A stretch of DNA of 64,000 nt from Kibdelosporangium sp. MJ126-NF4 (GCF_000826545.1 NZ_CDME01000016.1:186001-250000), one strand, 5' to 3'; shown: positions 9,188 through 17,593, counted from the first letter of the stretch. Program-made: numbers and translations. The notes: a model not told the origin generated them from the letters alone.

Positions 9188-10663
9188 TCAGTTGAAACTG
9201 TCCACATTTTGTTGAAGCATCAGTTCCAGTTGCTCGGACGCCACGGGCGACGACTGGCCCGCAGATGGAGGCGCGGGCTCGGGCATGCTGCCGCGGGGAA
9301 AACTGCTGCCCTCCAGGCCATACCTGCGCACAAGCGGTTTCACCCGCTCGGCGAGCGCGTCCCGGTAGGTGCGGCTGGCGTAGCTGCCACGCGCGTAGAT
9401 GTCGCGATAGTCGTCGAGCAAATCGGGCCGGTCGCGCGCCAGCCACGCGGCGAACCATTCCTTGGTACCGGGCCGCAGGTGCAGCGGGATCATCGTGGCG
9501 CCGGTGGCGCCCGCGTCAGCGACCGCGGCCAGCACGGATTCGAGTTGCTCGCGGGAGTCGGTCAGCTTCGGGAGCACAGGCGCGACCAGCACGCCACACG
9601 GCAACCCGGCGTCGGTGACCCGTTTGATCATGTCGAGCCTGGCCTGGGGGCTCGGTGTGCCGGGCTCCAGCCGCTGCTGCAGGTCCCGGTCGACCAGCGC
9701 CAGCGACACCGCGATCCCCACCGGCACCTGCTCGCTCACCTTCGCGAGCAGCGGGAGGTCACGCAGCATGACGGTGCCCTTGGTCAGGATGGAGAACGGG
9801 GTACCCGACTCCGCCAGCGCCTCGATGATCCGGGGCATCAGCTTGTAGCGGCCCTCCGCGCGCTGGTACGGGTCGGTGTTGGTGCCCATCGCGACGTGTT
9901 CGCGCTGCCATTTCGGCGACCGCAACTGCTTGGCGACGACCTCGGCCGCGTTCACCTTGACCACGACCTGGGTGTCGAAGTCCCGGCCCGCGTCGAACTC
10001 CAGGTACGTGTGCGAGTTGCGGGCGAAACAGTTGTGGCTGACCACGCCGTTGGCGATGAAATCCCCCGTGCCGGTCGTGATGTCGTACATCACCACCGGG
10101 CCGCCGAGCGGCTCGATGTCCACGACCGCCAGACGCGGCTCGATCACCCCGTCGACGTCCGTGACGAGCCTGACGCCGTCTGCCAGGAACGGCTGCCCGG
10201 TGATGCCCTCGGTCACCTGGTGCCAGCCTTGCTCGGTCAGCAGCCGGTGGTCACCGCTGGCGACCAGCGTGGTGCCGTCTTCGAGCGTGACGCGGAACGC
10301 CGGTTTCACGGTCGTCCAGTGCGCGAGGACCTTCGTCGGCACGCGCTGGCGCTGGTGGCCCAGCCTGCCGGTGCCGTAGATCTCGTCGCCCATCCTGAGG
10401 TCCGCCAACGGCCGGGTGGTCCCGTCGAGCATCAGGATCTCGGTCTCACCGGCGAGACAGTAGGTGCACGCGTGCGAACAGCCGCGATACGGGTTGATCG
10501 TCCACTGGAACGGCATCGGGGACGGCCCCGGCACCCGGTTGAGCACTGATTTGGCGTGCACCTCGTGAAAGGTGATGTCGGCGAACTCCGGGGTGCGGAC
10601 CGTGCGTACCAGCCCTGGCAGGGCCAGTTGCCCGCGATCGGCCCGTTGAGCGTCCCAGCGCAT
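9188..10663 (-). CDS. Intein-containing Rv2578c family radical SAM protein
   Basis: 491-residue precursor, about 348 residues after splicing. Host protein: radical SAM enzyme of the Rv2578c/SplB-like group. Its 4Fe-4S motif CX3CX2C is interrupted: the precursor reads NPYRGCSHACTY, then 143 intein residues, then CFARNSH, so splicing restores CSHACTYCFAR. Later blocks typical of the family are MGTNTDPYQRAEGRYKLMP and ILTKGTVMLRD. The reaction is unknown; the family is often annotated as a spore photoproduct lyase homologue without proof. ATG 10663 matches the usual MRW start; ATG 10669 is an alternative. A near-consensus LexA box lies directly upstream, which suggests DNA-damage induction. Confidence 0.92.
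   Translation of the reverse strand: MRWDAQRADRGQLALPGLVRTVRTPEFADITFHEVHAKSVLNRVPGPSPMPFQWTINPYRGCSHACTYCLAGETEILMLDGTTRPLADLRMGDEIYGTGRLGHQRQRVPTKVLAHWTTVKPAFRVTLEDGTTLVASGDHRLLTEQGWHQVTEGITGQPFLADGVRLVTDVDGVIEPRLAVVDIEPLGGPVVMYDITTGTGDFIANGVVSHNCFARNSHTYLEFDAGRDFDTQVVVKVNAAEVVAKQLRSPKWQREHVAMGTNTDPYQRAEGRYKLMPRIIEALAESGTPFSILTKGTVMLRDLPLLAKVSEQVPVGIAVSLALVDRDLQQRLEPGTPSPQARLDMIKRVTDAGLPCGVLVAPVLPKLTDSREQLESVLAAVADAGATGATMIPLHLRPGTKEWFAAWLARDRPDLLDDYRDIYARGSYASRTYRDALAERVKPLVRRYGLEGSSFPRGSMPEPAPPSAGQSSPVASEQLELMLQQNVDSFN
10031..10459 (-). other. Mini-intein in the radical SAM protein
   Basis: 143 codons. Begins with Cys1 (CLAGETEILMLDG, block A), has block B with TTLVASGDHRLLT, block F around VVMYDITTGTGDFIANGV, and ends VVSHN with the penultimate His and terminal Asn; the +1 residue is Cys. 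No room and no motif for a homing endonuclease (no LAGLIDADG between blocks B and F), so it is a mini-intein. It sits immediately before the third Cys of the cluster motif, so the unspliced host cannot form a normal SAM cluster. Confidence 0.93.
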
Positions 10664-10672
10664 GACCATGAT

Positions 10673-10688
10673 CCGAACATATGTTCGA
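10673..10688. promoter_or_regulatory. LexA (SOS) box
   Basis: CCGAACATATGTTCGA matches the actinobacterial LexA consensus TCGAAC-N4-GTTCGA at all positions except the first. It lies a few bases upstream of the radical SAM start codon and in the shared region with divergent pnuC. LexA control of the mycobacterial homologue has, to my recollection, been reported; here it is inferred from the motif alone. Confidence 0.75.
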
Positions 10689-10836
10689 GTCGGTGTCAAA
10701 CGTTGTACAGGTTTTGTACGCCGATGCGGAACAGTGCCGACAGCCGACGGCGCACAACCCCCCAGGCGCCGTCGGCCGCAAACTTGCCTTCGCGACACCG
10801 AACAAGCAGCCACGAAATCCGGGCCGGACAGCTGAC

Positions 10837-11490
10837 ATGATCACGGGCATGTCGTTACTGGACACGCTCCTGGTGCCGTTCCACACACCGGCGATCACGC
10901 TCGGCGCCACCAGCACGAGTTGGGGCGAGGTGGCCGGTTTCGTCACCGGCGCACTGTGCGTGTGGCTCGTCGCCAAGCAGAACGTGTGGAACTGGCCGAT
11001 CGGCATCCTGAACAACATCGCGTTCCTCGCGCTGTTCATGACCAGTGGCCTGTACGCGGACGGCTGGTTGCAGGTCGTCTACATGGTGCTCGCGGTGTTC
11101 GGCTGGTGGTCGTGGTTGCGCGGCGGTCAGGCGCACACGAGTCTCCCGGTCAGCCGGACGACCAGGGGCCAGTGGTGGGCGCTCGCCGGTGTCGGCGCCG
11201 CGGCGACGGCTCTGCTGACGTGGATTCTGGAAACCCAGACGGATTCCAGCGTGCCGTTGCCGGACGCGGTGACAACAGTGTTGTCGCTGCTGGCCACGTG
11301 GGGCCAGGCTCGCAAGAAACTCGAGTCATGGTGGCTGTGGATCGCCGCGGACGTCGTCTACATTCCGCTCTACGCCTACAAACAGTTGTGGCTCACCGCG
11401 ATCCTTTACATCGGATTCCTGGCGTTGTGCGTGCTCGGGCTGCGCAATTGGCGAGCGGATGTGCGGGCGCGCGAGTTGGTGACGACGTGA
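10837..11490 (+). CDS. pnuC: Nicotinamide riboside transporter PnuC
   Basis: 217 residues with about six to seven membrane segments. The signature VWNWPIGILNNIAFLALF and the C-terminal SWWLWIAADVVYIPLYAYK are characteristic of PnuC, which imports nicotinamide riboside by facilitated diffusion. Coupled to the next gene by a four-base GTGA overlap. That gene encodes a NadR-like enzyme that would phosphorylate and adenylylate the imported riboside, so the pair forms an NAD salvage operon. The frame opens upstream at 10681, but ATG 10837 or 10849 fits the family N-terminus. Confidence 0.93.
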   Translation: MITGMSLLDTLLVPFHTPAITLGATSTSWGEVAGFVTGALCVWLVAKQNVWNWPIGILNNIAFLALFMTSGLYADGWLQVVYMVLAVFGWWSWLRGGQAHTSLPVSRTTRGQWWALAGVGAAATALLTWILETQTDSSVPLPDAVTTVLSLLATWGQARKKLESWWLWIAADVVYIPLYAYKQLWLTAILYIGFLALCVLGLRNWRADVRARELVTT

Positions 11491-12572
11491 AGCGATTCCA
11501 GCACGCGCTCGTCCTGGGCAAGTTCTACCCACCGCACCGCGGCCACCATCTGCTTGTCCGGGCCGCCGCGGCGGCGAGTGAACGCACGACGGTCGCTGTC
11601 CTCGCGTCGAGCATCGAATCGATCCCACTGGCCGACCGCGTTTCCTGGCTCGCCGAGGAACACAGCGGCGACTCCGGTGTGGTTGTGCTCGGCGACATCG
11701 ACGAACATCCCACGGATTTCGAGGACGACGCGATCTGGGAAGCACACGTCGCCATCACGCGATCGGTCCTGTCCCGCCGGGCGATCCTCGACGGCACTCC
11801 TGCCGCCGCGGCCGTCGACGCGGTGTTCACCTCCGAGGACTACGGGCCCGAACTGGCCAAGCGTCTCGGCGCCGAGCACGTTTCCGTCGATCCCGAGCGT
11901 TCGGCCCATCCCGTTTCCGGTACGGCTGTCCGCGCGGATCCCAGCGGCCGATGGCACGACCTCGCGCCCGCGACCCGCGCGGGCCTGGCCGCCCGGGTTG
12001 TCGTTGTCGGCGCGGAATCAACGGGAACGACCACGCTTTCCCGCGCGCTGGCCGAGCATTACCGGGCCGCCTGGATTCCCGAGTACGGCCGTGTGCACAC
12101 CGAGGAGAAACTGACCGCGGCTCGGGCATTCGATCCGTCCGCCGACATGGACAGTCTTGTGTGGACGGTCGGCGACTTCGTCGACGTCGCCGACCGGCAG
12201 GCGCGTGCCGAGGACGAGGCCGCGCACATCGGACCGATCCTCGTCTGTGACAACGATCCCTGGGCCGCGACCGTGTGGTGCGAGCGATATCTCGGTGTTG
12301 CCTACCCGCAGGTCTCGGACGCCGTCGGGGATCGACGTCCTGCGCTGTATCTGCTGACCGACCACGAGGGGGTGCCGTTCGAACAGGACGGTTGGCGGGA
12401 CGGCGAGCATCTGCGCGAATGGATGACCGGCTTGTTCGTCCGGCGGCTGCGGGAACGCGGAGTTCCGTGGGTGCGGTTGACCGGCAGCCGGTCGGAGCGC
12501 CTGGCGCGGGCGGTCGAGGCGTGCGAGGACATGGTCACGCGGCACTTCCGCTACACCGATCCCCTGGGCTGA
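11487..12572 (+). CDS. nadR: NadR-like NMN adenylyltransferase / ribosylnicotinamide kinase
   Basis: 361 residues. The N-terminal half is a nucleotidylyltransferase: GKFYPPHRGHHLLV contains the HxGH motif, and the later VSGTAVRADP matches the ISGT region. The C-terminal half is the ribosylnicotinamide-kinase P-loop domain; its Walker A reads GAESTGTTT, with Thr where most P-loops have Lys. No N-terminal HTH of the enteric NadR type. Starts at GTG 11487 overlapping the pnuC stop. Role: converts imported nicotinamide riboside to NMN and NAD. Whether the kinase half is active with the altered P-loop is uncertain. Confidence 0.9.
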   Translation: MKRFQHALVLGKFYPPHRGHHLLVRAAAAASERTTVAVLASSIESIPLADRVSWLAEEHSGDSGVVVLGDIDEHPTDFEDDAIWEAHVAITRSVLSRRAILDGTPAAAAVDAVFTSEDYGPELAKRLGAEHVSVDPERSAHPVSGTAVRADPSGRWHDLAPATRAGLAARVVVVGAESTGTTTLSRALAEHYRAAWIPEYGRVHTEEKLTAARAFDPSADMDSLVWTVGDFVDVADRQARAEDEAAHIGPILVCDNDPWAATVWCERYLGVAYPQVSDAVGDRRPALYLLTDHEGVPFEQDGWRDGEHLREWMTGLFVRRLRERGVPWVRLTGSRSERLARAVEACEDMVTRHFRYTDPLG

Positions 12573-12579
12573 CCGGCGT

Positions 12580-12607
12580 CCCGGAAAATTCTTCCAAGAA
12601 ATCCGGG
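12580..12607 (+). terminator. Hairpin after nadR
   Basis: CCCGGA at 12580-12585 pairs with TCCGGG at 12602-12607, extended by an imperfect AT-rich stem (AATTCTT/AAGAAA). It stands just after the nadR stop and before the next promoter, so a terminator role is plausible. No U-tract follows. Confidence 0.4.
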
Positions 12608-12612
12608 AGCGG

Positions 12613-12640
12613 TGTCGGATCGGGGCGGTGGTGTTCGTAG
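12613..12640 (+). promoter_or_regulatory. Candidate ECF42-type promoter
   Basis: TGTCGG at 12613-12618 followed after 17 bases by CGTA at 12636-12639. ECF42 sigma factors are reported to use TGTCGA at -35 and a CGA/TC-type -10 element upstream of DGPF-protein operons. This site precedes the three-gene module that ends in an ECF42-like sigma gene, suggesting autoregulation. Confidence 0.4.
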
Positions 12641-12689
12641 CGGTGGTGAGGCCGCCCACGAGGGGACGGCGCCGAGGTGAGGAACCGCG

Positions 12690-13310
12690 ATGAAGCTGAC
12701 GACCATGACTCAGGTCACCATCGATGGAGTGATGCAGGGAAACGGCCACGCGTCGGATGAGGACCGCAGGAACGGATTCGAGCGCGGCGGATGGGCCCGG
12801 GGCAAGGGCGACAACGAGACCATCACGTTCATCAACGAGGCCTACCAGCGTGCTGAGGCGTTCCTGTTCGGCCGACGGACCTACGAGCTGTTCAGCAGTT
12901 CCTGGGGGACCTTGACCGAACAGGATGTCCCTGGCTGGGAGCCCGTCATGCGGGCGTTGAACACGCGGCCCAAGTACGTGGTGTCGACCACGCTCACCGA
13001 TCCGGCGTGGTCGGGCACCACCGTCCTGTCCGACGACCTCGCGACCGCCATCGCGGACCTGAAGGCCAAGCCGGGAGGTGAGCTGCAGGTGCACGGCAGT
13101 GCCACTCTGACCCAGTGGCTGCTGGCGAACGATCTGGTCGACGAGATGACCCTGATCGTGGTCCCGGTGATTCTCGGCCAGGGCGCGCGGTTGTTCGCGG
13201 AGACCGGCCCGGACCTCGCGCTCGACCTTGTCGAATCGCGAGTCGACTCGAAGGGCGTGACGATCCAGGTCCTCCGGTCGGCCGGACGCCCGCGGTACGC
13301 GACGGCCTGA
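12690..13310 (+). CDS. RibD C-terminal / dihydrofolate-reductase-like protein
   Basis: 206 residues of the RibD_C/DHFR-like superfamily: MTQVTIDGVMQGNG at the N-terminus, FLFGRRTYELF, then KYVVSTTL, GELQVHGSATLTQWLLAND and VDEMTLIVVPVILGQGARLF. Such proteins are NADPH-dependent reductases of unknown substrate and often accompany YCII/DGPF proteins and ECF sigma factors. ATG 12690 has a GAGG-type ribosome site. First gene of the module with the DGPF protein and sigma factor; 43 bases separate it from the next start. Confidence 0.85.
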   Translation: MKLTTMTQVTIDGVMQGNGHASDEDRRNGFERGGWARGKGDNETITFINEAYQRAEAFLFGRRTYELFSSSWGTLTEQDVPGWEPVMRALNTRPKYVVSTTLTDPAWSGTTVLSDDLATAIADLKAKPGGELQVHGSATLTQWLLANDLVDEMTLIVVPVILGQGARLFAETGPDLALDLVESRVDSKGVTIQVLRSAGRPRYATA

Positions 13311-13353
13311 CGGCGTACCACACTGTCTTGACACCACAGGAGATGATCTTCAG

Positions 13354-13677
13354 ATGCAGTATCTGGTTTCCGTGATCGACGACAAGAGCAATCCCGGCAG
13401 CACCGACAGGCTGCCCGCCATCAGCGCGTTCAACGAACGACTGATCGCCGAGGGCTACTGGGTTTTCGCGGGCGGACTCGCGGACACCGACGCGGCCACG
13501 GTCATCGACAACCGGGGCGAGCAGGCGGTGTTCAGCGACGGGCCTTTCGTGGAGTCGAAGGAGTACCTCGCCGGTGTCTGGGTGTGGGACGCCCCCGATC
13601 TGGATGTGGCGCTCAGGCTCGCCGCCGAGGCGTCGAAGGTCTGCGATCGGAAGATCGAGGTGCGACCGTTCCAGTGA
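13354..13677 (+). CDS. DGPF/YCII domain protein
   Basis: 107 residues, single YCII-related fold. The family name-giving motif is visible as FSDGPFVESKEYLAGVWVWD. DGPF proteins are the near-constant genomic partners of ECF42 sigma factors; their molecular activity is unknown. ATG 13354 has AGGAG upstream. The stop overlaps the start of the sigma gene (GTGA), so both are made in a coupled way. Confidence 0.92.
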   Translation: MQYLVSVIDDKSNPGSTDRLPAISAFNERLIAEGYWVFAGGLADTDAATVIDNRGEQAVFSDGPFVESKEYLAGVWVWDAPDLDVALRLAAEASKVCDRKIEVRPFQ

Positions 13678-14909
13678 GCGATGTCGAGGAGGCGGTCACC
13701 CGGGCCCACCACGAGCAGTGGGCGCGGGTGGTGGCCGCCCTGGCCAGGCGTTTCGGTGATCTCGACATCGCGGAGGACGCGGCGGCCGAGGCGTTCGCGA
13801 TCGCCGTCGAGCGGTGGCCCGCCGACGGCGTGCCTCCCAATCCCGGTGCCTGGCTGACCACCACCGCCAACCACAAGGCGATCGACCGGATCCGGCGCGA
13901 GAACAAGCGCGACGACAAGCACAAGGAGGCTCAGATGGTGTACGACGACGACCCGCCCGAGTCTCCCGGCGCCATCGACGACAACCGGCTCCGGCTGATC
14001 TTCACCTGCTGTCACCCGGCGCTCGCGATGGACGCCCGCCTGGCGCTGACGCTGCGCATGGTCGGCGGACTGACCATGCCCGAGATCGCTCGTGCCTTCC
14101 TGGTGACCGAAAGTGCCATGGGGCAGCGGATCACCCGCGCGAAGGCCAAGATCAAGGCGACGCGCATCCCCTATCGCGTGCCGTCGGCCGAGGACCTCCC
14201 GGCACGCGTCTCCGGCGTACTCGCCGTCCTCTTCCTCGTCTTCAACGAGGGCTACCTGGCGACTGGCCCCGATACCGACCCCGTACGGCACGACCTGACC
14301 GCCGAGGCGATCCGGCTCACCCGCCTGATCCGCGCCCTCATGCCGGACGACGGTGAGGTGGCCGGACTGCTGGCGCTGATGCTCCTCACCGAGGCCCGCC
14401 GTCCTGCCCGGGTCTCGGCCAGCGGTGAACTGGTCGCCCTCGGCGAGCAGGACCGCGGGGCCTGGGACACGGCGCTGATCGCCGAAGGGCACCGGCTGGT
14501 CCGCGAACGCCTCGCCGCTGCCGCCGCCGGGGTGGCTCCGGGTCGCTACCAGATCCTCGCCGCGATCAACGCCGTGCACACCTCCGCCCGCGACATGCGC
14601 GACACCGACTGGTCGCAGGTCGTCGCCCTCTACGACCAGCTCGTCCGGCTCGACGCCTCGCCGGTCGTCGCCCTCAACCGGGCCATCGCGGTCGCCGAAC
14701 TCGACGGCCCGGAAGTGGCACTGGCGGCCATCGACCGTCTTGCGGACAAGTTGGCCGACTATCACGCCTACCACGTGGCCCGCGCCGACCTGCTGCGTCG
14801 GCTGGGCCACAGCCAGCAGGCGCGCACGGCGTACGACAAAGCCATCGAGCTGGCGGGCAACACCGCCGAGACCGCCCACCTGACACGCCGCCGCGACCAG
14901 CTGCGGTAG
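13674..14909 (+). CDS. ECF sigma factor with C-terminal TPR-like domain (ECF42 group)
   Basis: 411 residues. Sigma region 2 near residues 5-75 (VVAALARRFGDLDIAEDAAA, NPGAWLTTTANHKAIDRIR), region 4 near 110-175 (RLALTLRMVGGLTMPEIARA, TESAMGQRITRAKAKIK), followed by a conserved linker (VLFLVFNEGYLA) and a helical tail of about 230 residues with repeat-like units (VVALYDQLVRLDASPVVALN). The long tail plus the adjacent DGPF gene identify the ECF42 group. No anti-sigma gene is seen; in this group the C-terminal extension is thought to influence activity. GTG 13674 overlaps the DGPF stop. Confidence 0.92.
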   Translation: MSDVEEAVTRAHHEQWARVVAALARRFGDLDIAEDAAAEAFAIAVERWPADGVPPNPGAWLTTTANHKAIDRIRRENKRDDKHKEAQMVYDDDPPESPGAIDDNRLRLIFTCCHPALAMDARLALTLRMVGGLTMPEIARAFLVTESAMGQRITRAKAKIKATRIPYRVPSAEDLPARVSGVLAVLFLVFNEGYLATGPDTDPVRHDLTAEAIRLTRLIRALMPDDGEVAGLLALMLLTEARRPARVSASGELVALGEQDRGAWDTALIAEGHRLVRERLAAAAAGVAPGRYQILAAINAVHTSARDMRDTDWSQVVALYDQLVRLDASPVVALNRAIAVAELDGPEVALAAIDRLADKLADYHAYHVARADLLRRLGHSQQARTAYDKAIELAGNTAETAHLTRRRDQLR

Positions 14910-15028
14910 CGCCCACCTACCCAGGCCCACCCACTCCTCGGCCAACTGGCGCCGTAGCCTCTCCACTGCTACAACCTCCCGATTCGCGACCAGCCAACGC
15001 TGATCAACTTCTGGAAGGCGCAGTCACC

Positions 15029-16303
15029 TTGCCGGTGCACGACGACACCGTTCCCATCCCCCGGGTCACCGACGAACCGGAGAAACCCACCGGTCACGGA
15101 CATGGGCACGGTCACGGGCCCGCGCAACCGGCGTCGCGCAACGTCCGCCGACTCCTGACCTGGCTGTTGCTGCCGTTCGCGCTGGCGTCCGTCGTCGGTG
15201 TCGTGCTGCTCTACCCCACCGGCGACACACCGTCGCCCACCAACGGACAGCAGGATCCGGTCCAGGGCGAGGTCGTCTCGGCATCGCTCGGTTCGTGCGA
15301 CGGTGGCGTCCAGGTCGGCACACCGGACCCAGCGTGCCTGGTGATCACCGTCCGGATGAGCGACGGTCCCGCGCCGGGGAAGGAGATCATCAGCCGGTCG
15401 CCGAACGAGCCCAGCACGCCGCGGTTCGCCGTCGGCGACAAGATCGTGATGGCGTACTCGGGCGGCGACCCGGCCAAGGGCGAGTCGTACCGGGTCGTGG
15501 ACTTCCAGCGAGGCATGCCGCTGGGGATCCTCGCGGCCGTGTTCGCGCTGGCGATCCTCGTACTCGGCCGCTACCAGGGCCTCGCCGCGTTGATCGCACT
15601 CGGGCTCAGTTTCGTCGTACTGCTGCTGTTCGTCCTGCCCGCCATTCTCACCGGCGAGAACCCGCTGCTGGTGGCGGTCACGGGCGCGGGGCTGATCATG
15701 TTCATCGCGCTGTACCTGACACACGGGTTCTCGGTACGAACGTCGACCGCCGTGCTCGGAACGATGATCAGCCTGATCCTCATCGGCGTTCTCGGCACGT
15801 TGTTCTCCGCGGTGACGAACCTGACCGGACTCGACGAGGACACCGCCCTGCTGCTGGGCGCGCTCGGGCACGGTCTCGATACGCGTGGGTTGTTGCTTGC
15901 CGGGTTGGTGATCGGCGCACTCGGCGTGCTCGACGACGTGACCGTGACGCAGGCAAGCGTGGTCTGGGAACTTCGTCGCGCGAACCCGCTGCTGAGTTGG
16001 CGTGAGCTGTACGCCGCCGGGTTGCGCATCGGCCGTGACCACGTGTCGTCCGCCGTGAACACGCTCGCGATGGCGTACGCGGGCGCCGCGTTGCCGGTGC
16101 TGCTGTTCTCGTACCTGTCCGGGGCCGGTCTGGGCACGATCCTCGGGTCTCAGTCGATCGCCCAGGAGGTCGTGCGCACGCTGGTCGGCAGCATTGGCCT
16201 GATCGCGTGCGTCCCGGTGACGACGTTGATCGCCGCTCTCGTCGCCAGCCGTGAACCCGCTATTCGAGCGACGCCACGAACTTCGTCACGGCCTCCGGCT
16301 TGA
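15029..16303 (+). CDS. YibE/F family membrane protein
   Basis: 424 residues. After a His-Gly-rich cytoplasmic start (GHGHGHGHGP) comes one membrane segment, an extracytoplasmic domain of about 110 residues, then seven or so membrane helices. The central block GALGHGLDTRGLLLAGLVIG, followed by GVLDDVTVTQASVVWELR, is the YibE/F signature. Function of the family is unknown. The TTG at 15029 or GTG at 15035 may be the start; GGAAGG lies upstream. Its 3' end overlaps the convergent gene by 44 bases. Confidence 0.85.
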   Translation: MPVHDDTVPIPRVTDEPEKPTGHGHGHGHGPAQPASRNVRRLLTWLLLPFALASVVGVVLLYPTGDTPSPTNGQQDPVQGEVVSASLGSCDGGVQVGTPDPACLVITVRMSDGPAPGKEIISRSPNEPSTPRFAVGDKIVMAYSGGDPAKGESYRVVDFQRGMPLGILAAVFALAILVLGRYQGLAALIALGLSFVVLLLFVLPAILTGENPLLVAVTGAGLIMFIALYLTHGFSVRTSTAVLGTMISLILIGVLGTLFSAVTNLTGLDEDTALLLGALGHGLDTRGLLLAGLVIGALGVLDDVTVTQASVVWELRRANPLLSWRELYAAGLRIGRDHVSSAVNTLAMAYAGAALPVLLFSYLSGAGLGTILGSQSIAQEVVRTLVGSIGLIACVPVTTLIAALVASREPAIRATPRTSSRPPA

Positions 16304-16892
16304 GCCGGACGGCGAGCTTGCCCGGAGGCGCTGCCTTGGCCAGCTGGTACATCGGGCGGCCGTCCAGTCCCGCGCCCCGTGCCTCGGCCCTGAGCTGGGC
16401 GACCAGCAGCTCGGAGATCACCAGCGAACCGGAGTTCGAGCTGGCCGCGAGCGCGTCGGCGAGCTTGCGCAGCGCCATGATGCCCAGTTCGGCACCGCCC
16501 GTTCCCGAGTAGGACGCCACGGCCATGTTGATCCCGCGGCTGCGGGGCGTCTCGGCGACGAGCATGCTGACGGTGCGCACGCTGCGGACATCCATCACGA
16601 CCATCTCAAGACGCTCCGCTTTGGACAGGTCGACCGAGCGACGCCCGAACGTCCGCAGCACGACCTTGGTGCCGTCCAGCCACAACGTCCGTCGCGCCTG
16701 CGACCAGCTGAACAGCAGCAGCGGCAGTGCGACCGCGGCCGCCGTGATCAGTGCGGCGGTCTGGTCGAAGATCAGGCCGACGACACCGCCGATGGCTGCC
16801 GCCAGCACCAGGATCGCCACGATCGCCAACCGGAAACGCTTCCGCACGCCTGCCCGGTCCAGCAGGTCGAGCGGCAGGTGTTCGTTCGACAT
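16260..16892 (-). CDS. Conserved actinobacterial membrane protein
   Basis: 210 residues. Two adjacent hydrophobic segments at about 22-62 (LAIVAILVLAAAIGGVVGLI, ITAAAVALPLLLFSW) precede a cytoplasmic domain of about 150 residues (TLWLDGTKVVLRTFGRRSVD). No named domain recognised. ATG 16892 overlaps the stop of the MBL hydrolase gene (TGATG), so the two are coupled. Its function is unknown; the location next to the MBL gene may mean it is part of the same conserved neighbourhood. Confidence 0.7.
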   Translation of the reverse strand: MSNEHLPLDLLDRAGVRKRFRLAIVAILVLAAAIGGVVGLIFDQTAALITAAAVALPLLLFSWSQARRTLWLDGTKVVLRTFGRRSVDLSKAERLEMVVMDVRSVRTVSMLVAETPRSRGINMAVASYSGTGGAELGIMALRKLADALAASSNSGSLVISELLVAQLRAEARGAGLDGRPMYQLAKAAPPGKLAVRLKPEAVTKFVASLE

Positions 16893-17593
16893 CACAAGCC
16901 TCGCAACGAACCTGGCACGGAAGAATCGTCATCAAGACCGGCGAGGAACGGGTTCGTCGCGCGTTCGCGGCCGATGGTCGTCGTCGGTCCGTGCCCTGGC
17001 AGGACGACAGTGTCGTCGGGAAGCGTCAGGATCTTGGTGCGCAGCGACTGCCCCATCTTGCGCGTGTCGCCGCCGGGCAGGTCGGTCCGGCCGATCGACC
17101 CGGCGAACAACGTGTCACCGGCGAACAGCAACCGGCCGCCTTCCTCCGTACCGCAGCGGAACGTCACCGAACCCTGCGTGTGGCCGGGAGTGTGGTCGAC
17201 CGTGATGCTCAGCCCGGCGAGGTCCAGCACGGCCTGGTCGGTCAGCTCCCGCACCTCCCCCGGCTCGCGCATCTCCAGCTTGCCGCCGAAGAACGCCGCC
17301 GACTCCCTGCTGATCCCCTTCAGCGGGTCGGACAGCAGCTCGCGGTCGTCCGGGTGGATCCACGCGGGGATGTCGTTGCCGTCGCAGACCGGGGCAACCG
17401 CGAAGCAGTGATCGAAGTGACCATGGGTCAGCACGACCGCGACCGGCGTGAGGCCGTGCTCCGCGATCGCCTCCGCGACCGGCTCGGCAGCGTCCTGACC
17501 TGGGTCGACGATGACACAGGCCTCGCCTTTCCCCGGCGCGATCAGGTAACAGTTGGCCTGCAGGGCTCCGGTGGGAAAGCCGACGACAAGCAC
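16892..17593 (-). CDS. MBL-fold metallohydrolase (glyoxalase II-like, Rv2581c type)
   Basis: 233 residues. Metal ligands are visible in order: THGHFDH (motif HxHxDH), HTPGHTQGSV, LLFAGDTLF and LPGHGPTTT, the arrangement of glyoxalase II-like metallo-beta-lactamase-fold thioester hydrolases. Substrate not proven. The start is set at GTG 17593 (VLVVGFPTG) because GAGAGG is eight bases upstream and the homologue begins MLITGFPAG; GTG 17599 is too close to that site. In M. tuberculosis the neighbour is hisS, which is not found here. Confidence 0.9.
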   Translation of the reverse strand: MLVVGFPTGALQANCYLIAPGKGEACVIVDPGQDAAEPVAEAIAEHGLTPVAVVLTHGHFDHCFAVAPVCDGNDIPAWIHPDDRELLSDPLKGISRESAAFFGGKLEMREPGEVRELTDQAVLDLAGLSITVDHTPGHTQGSVTFRCGTEEGGRLLFAGDTLFAGSIGRTDLPGGDTRKMGQSLRTKILTLPDDTVVLPGHGPTTTIGRERATNPFLAGLDDDSSVPGSLRGL

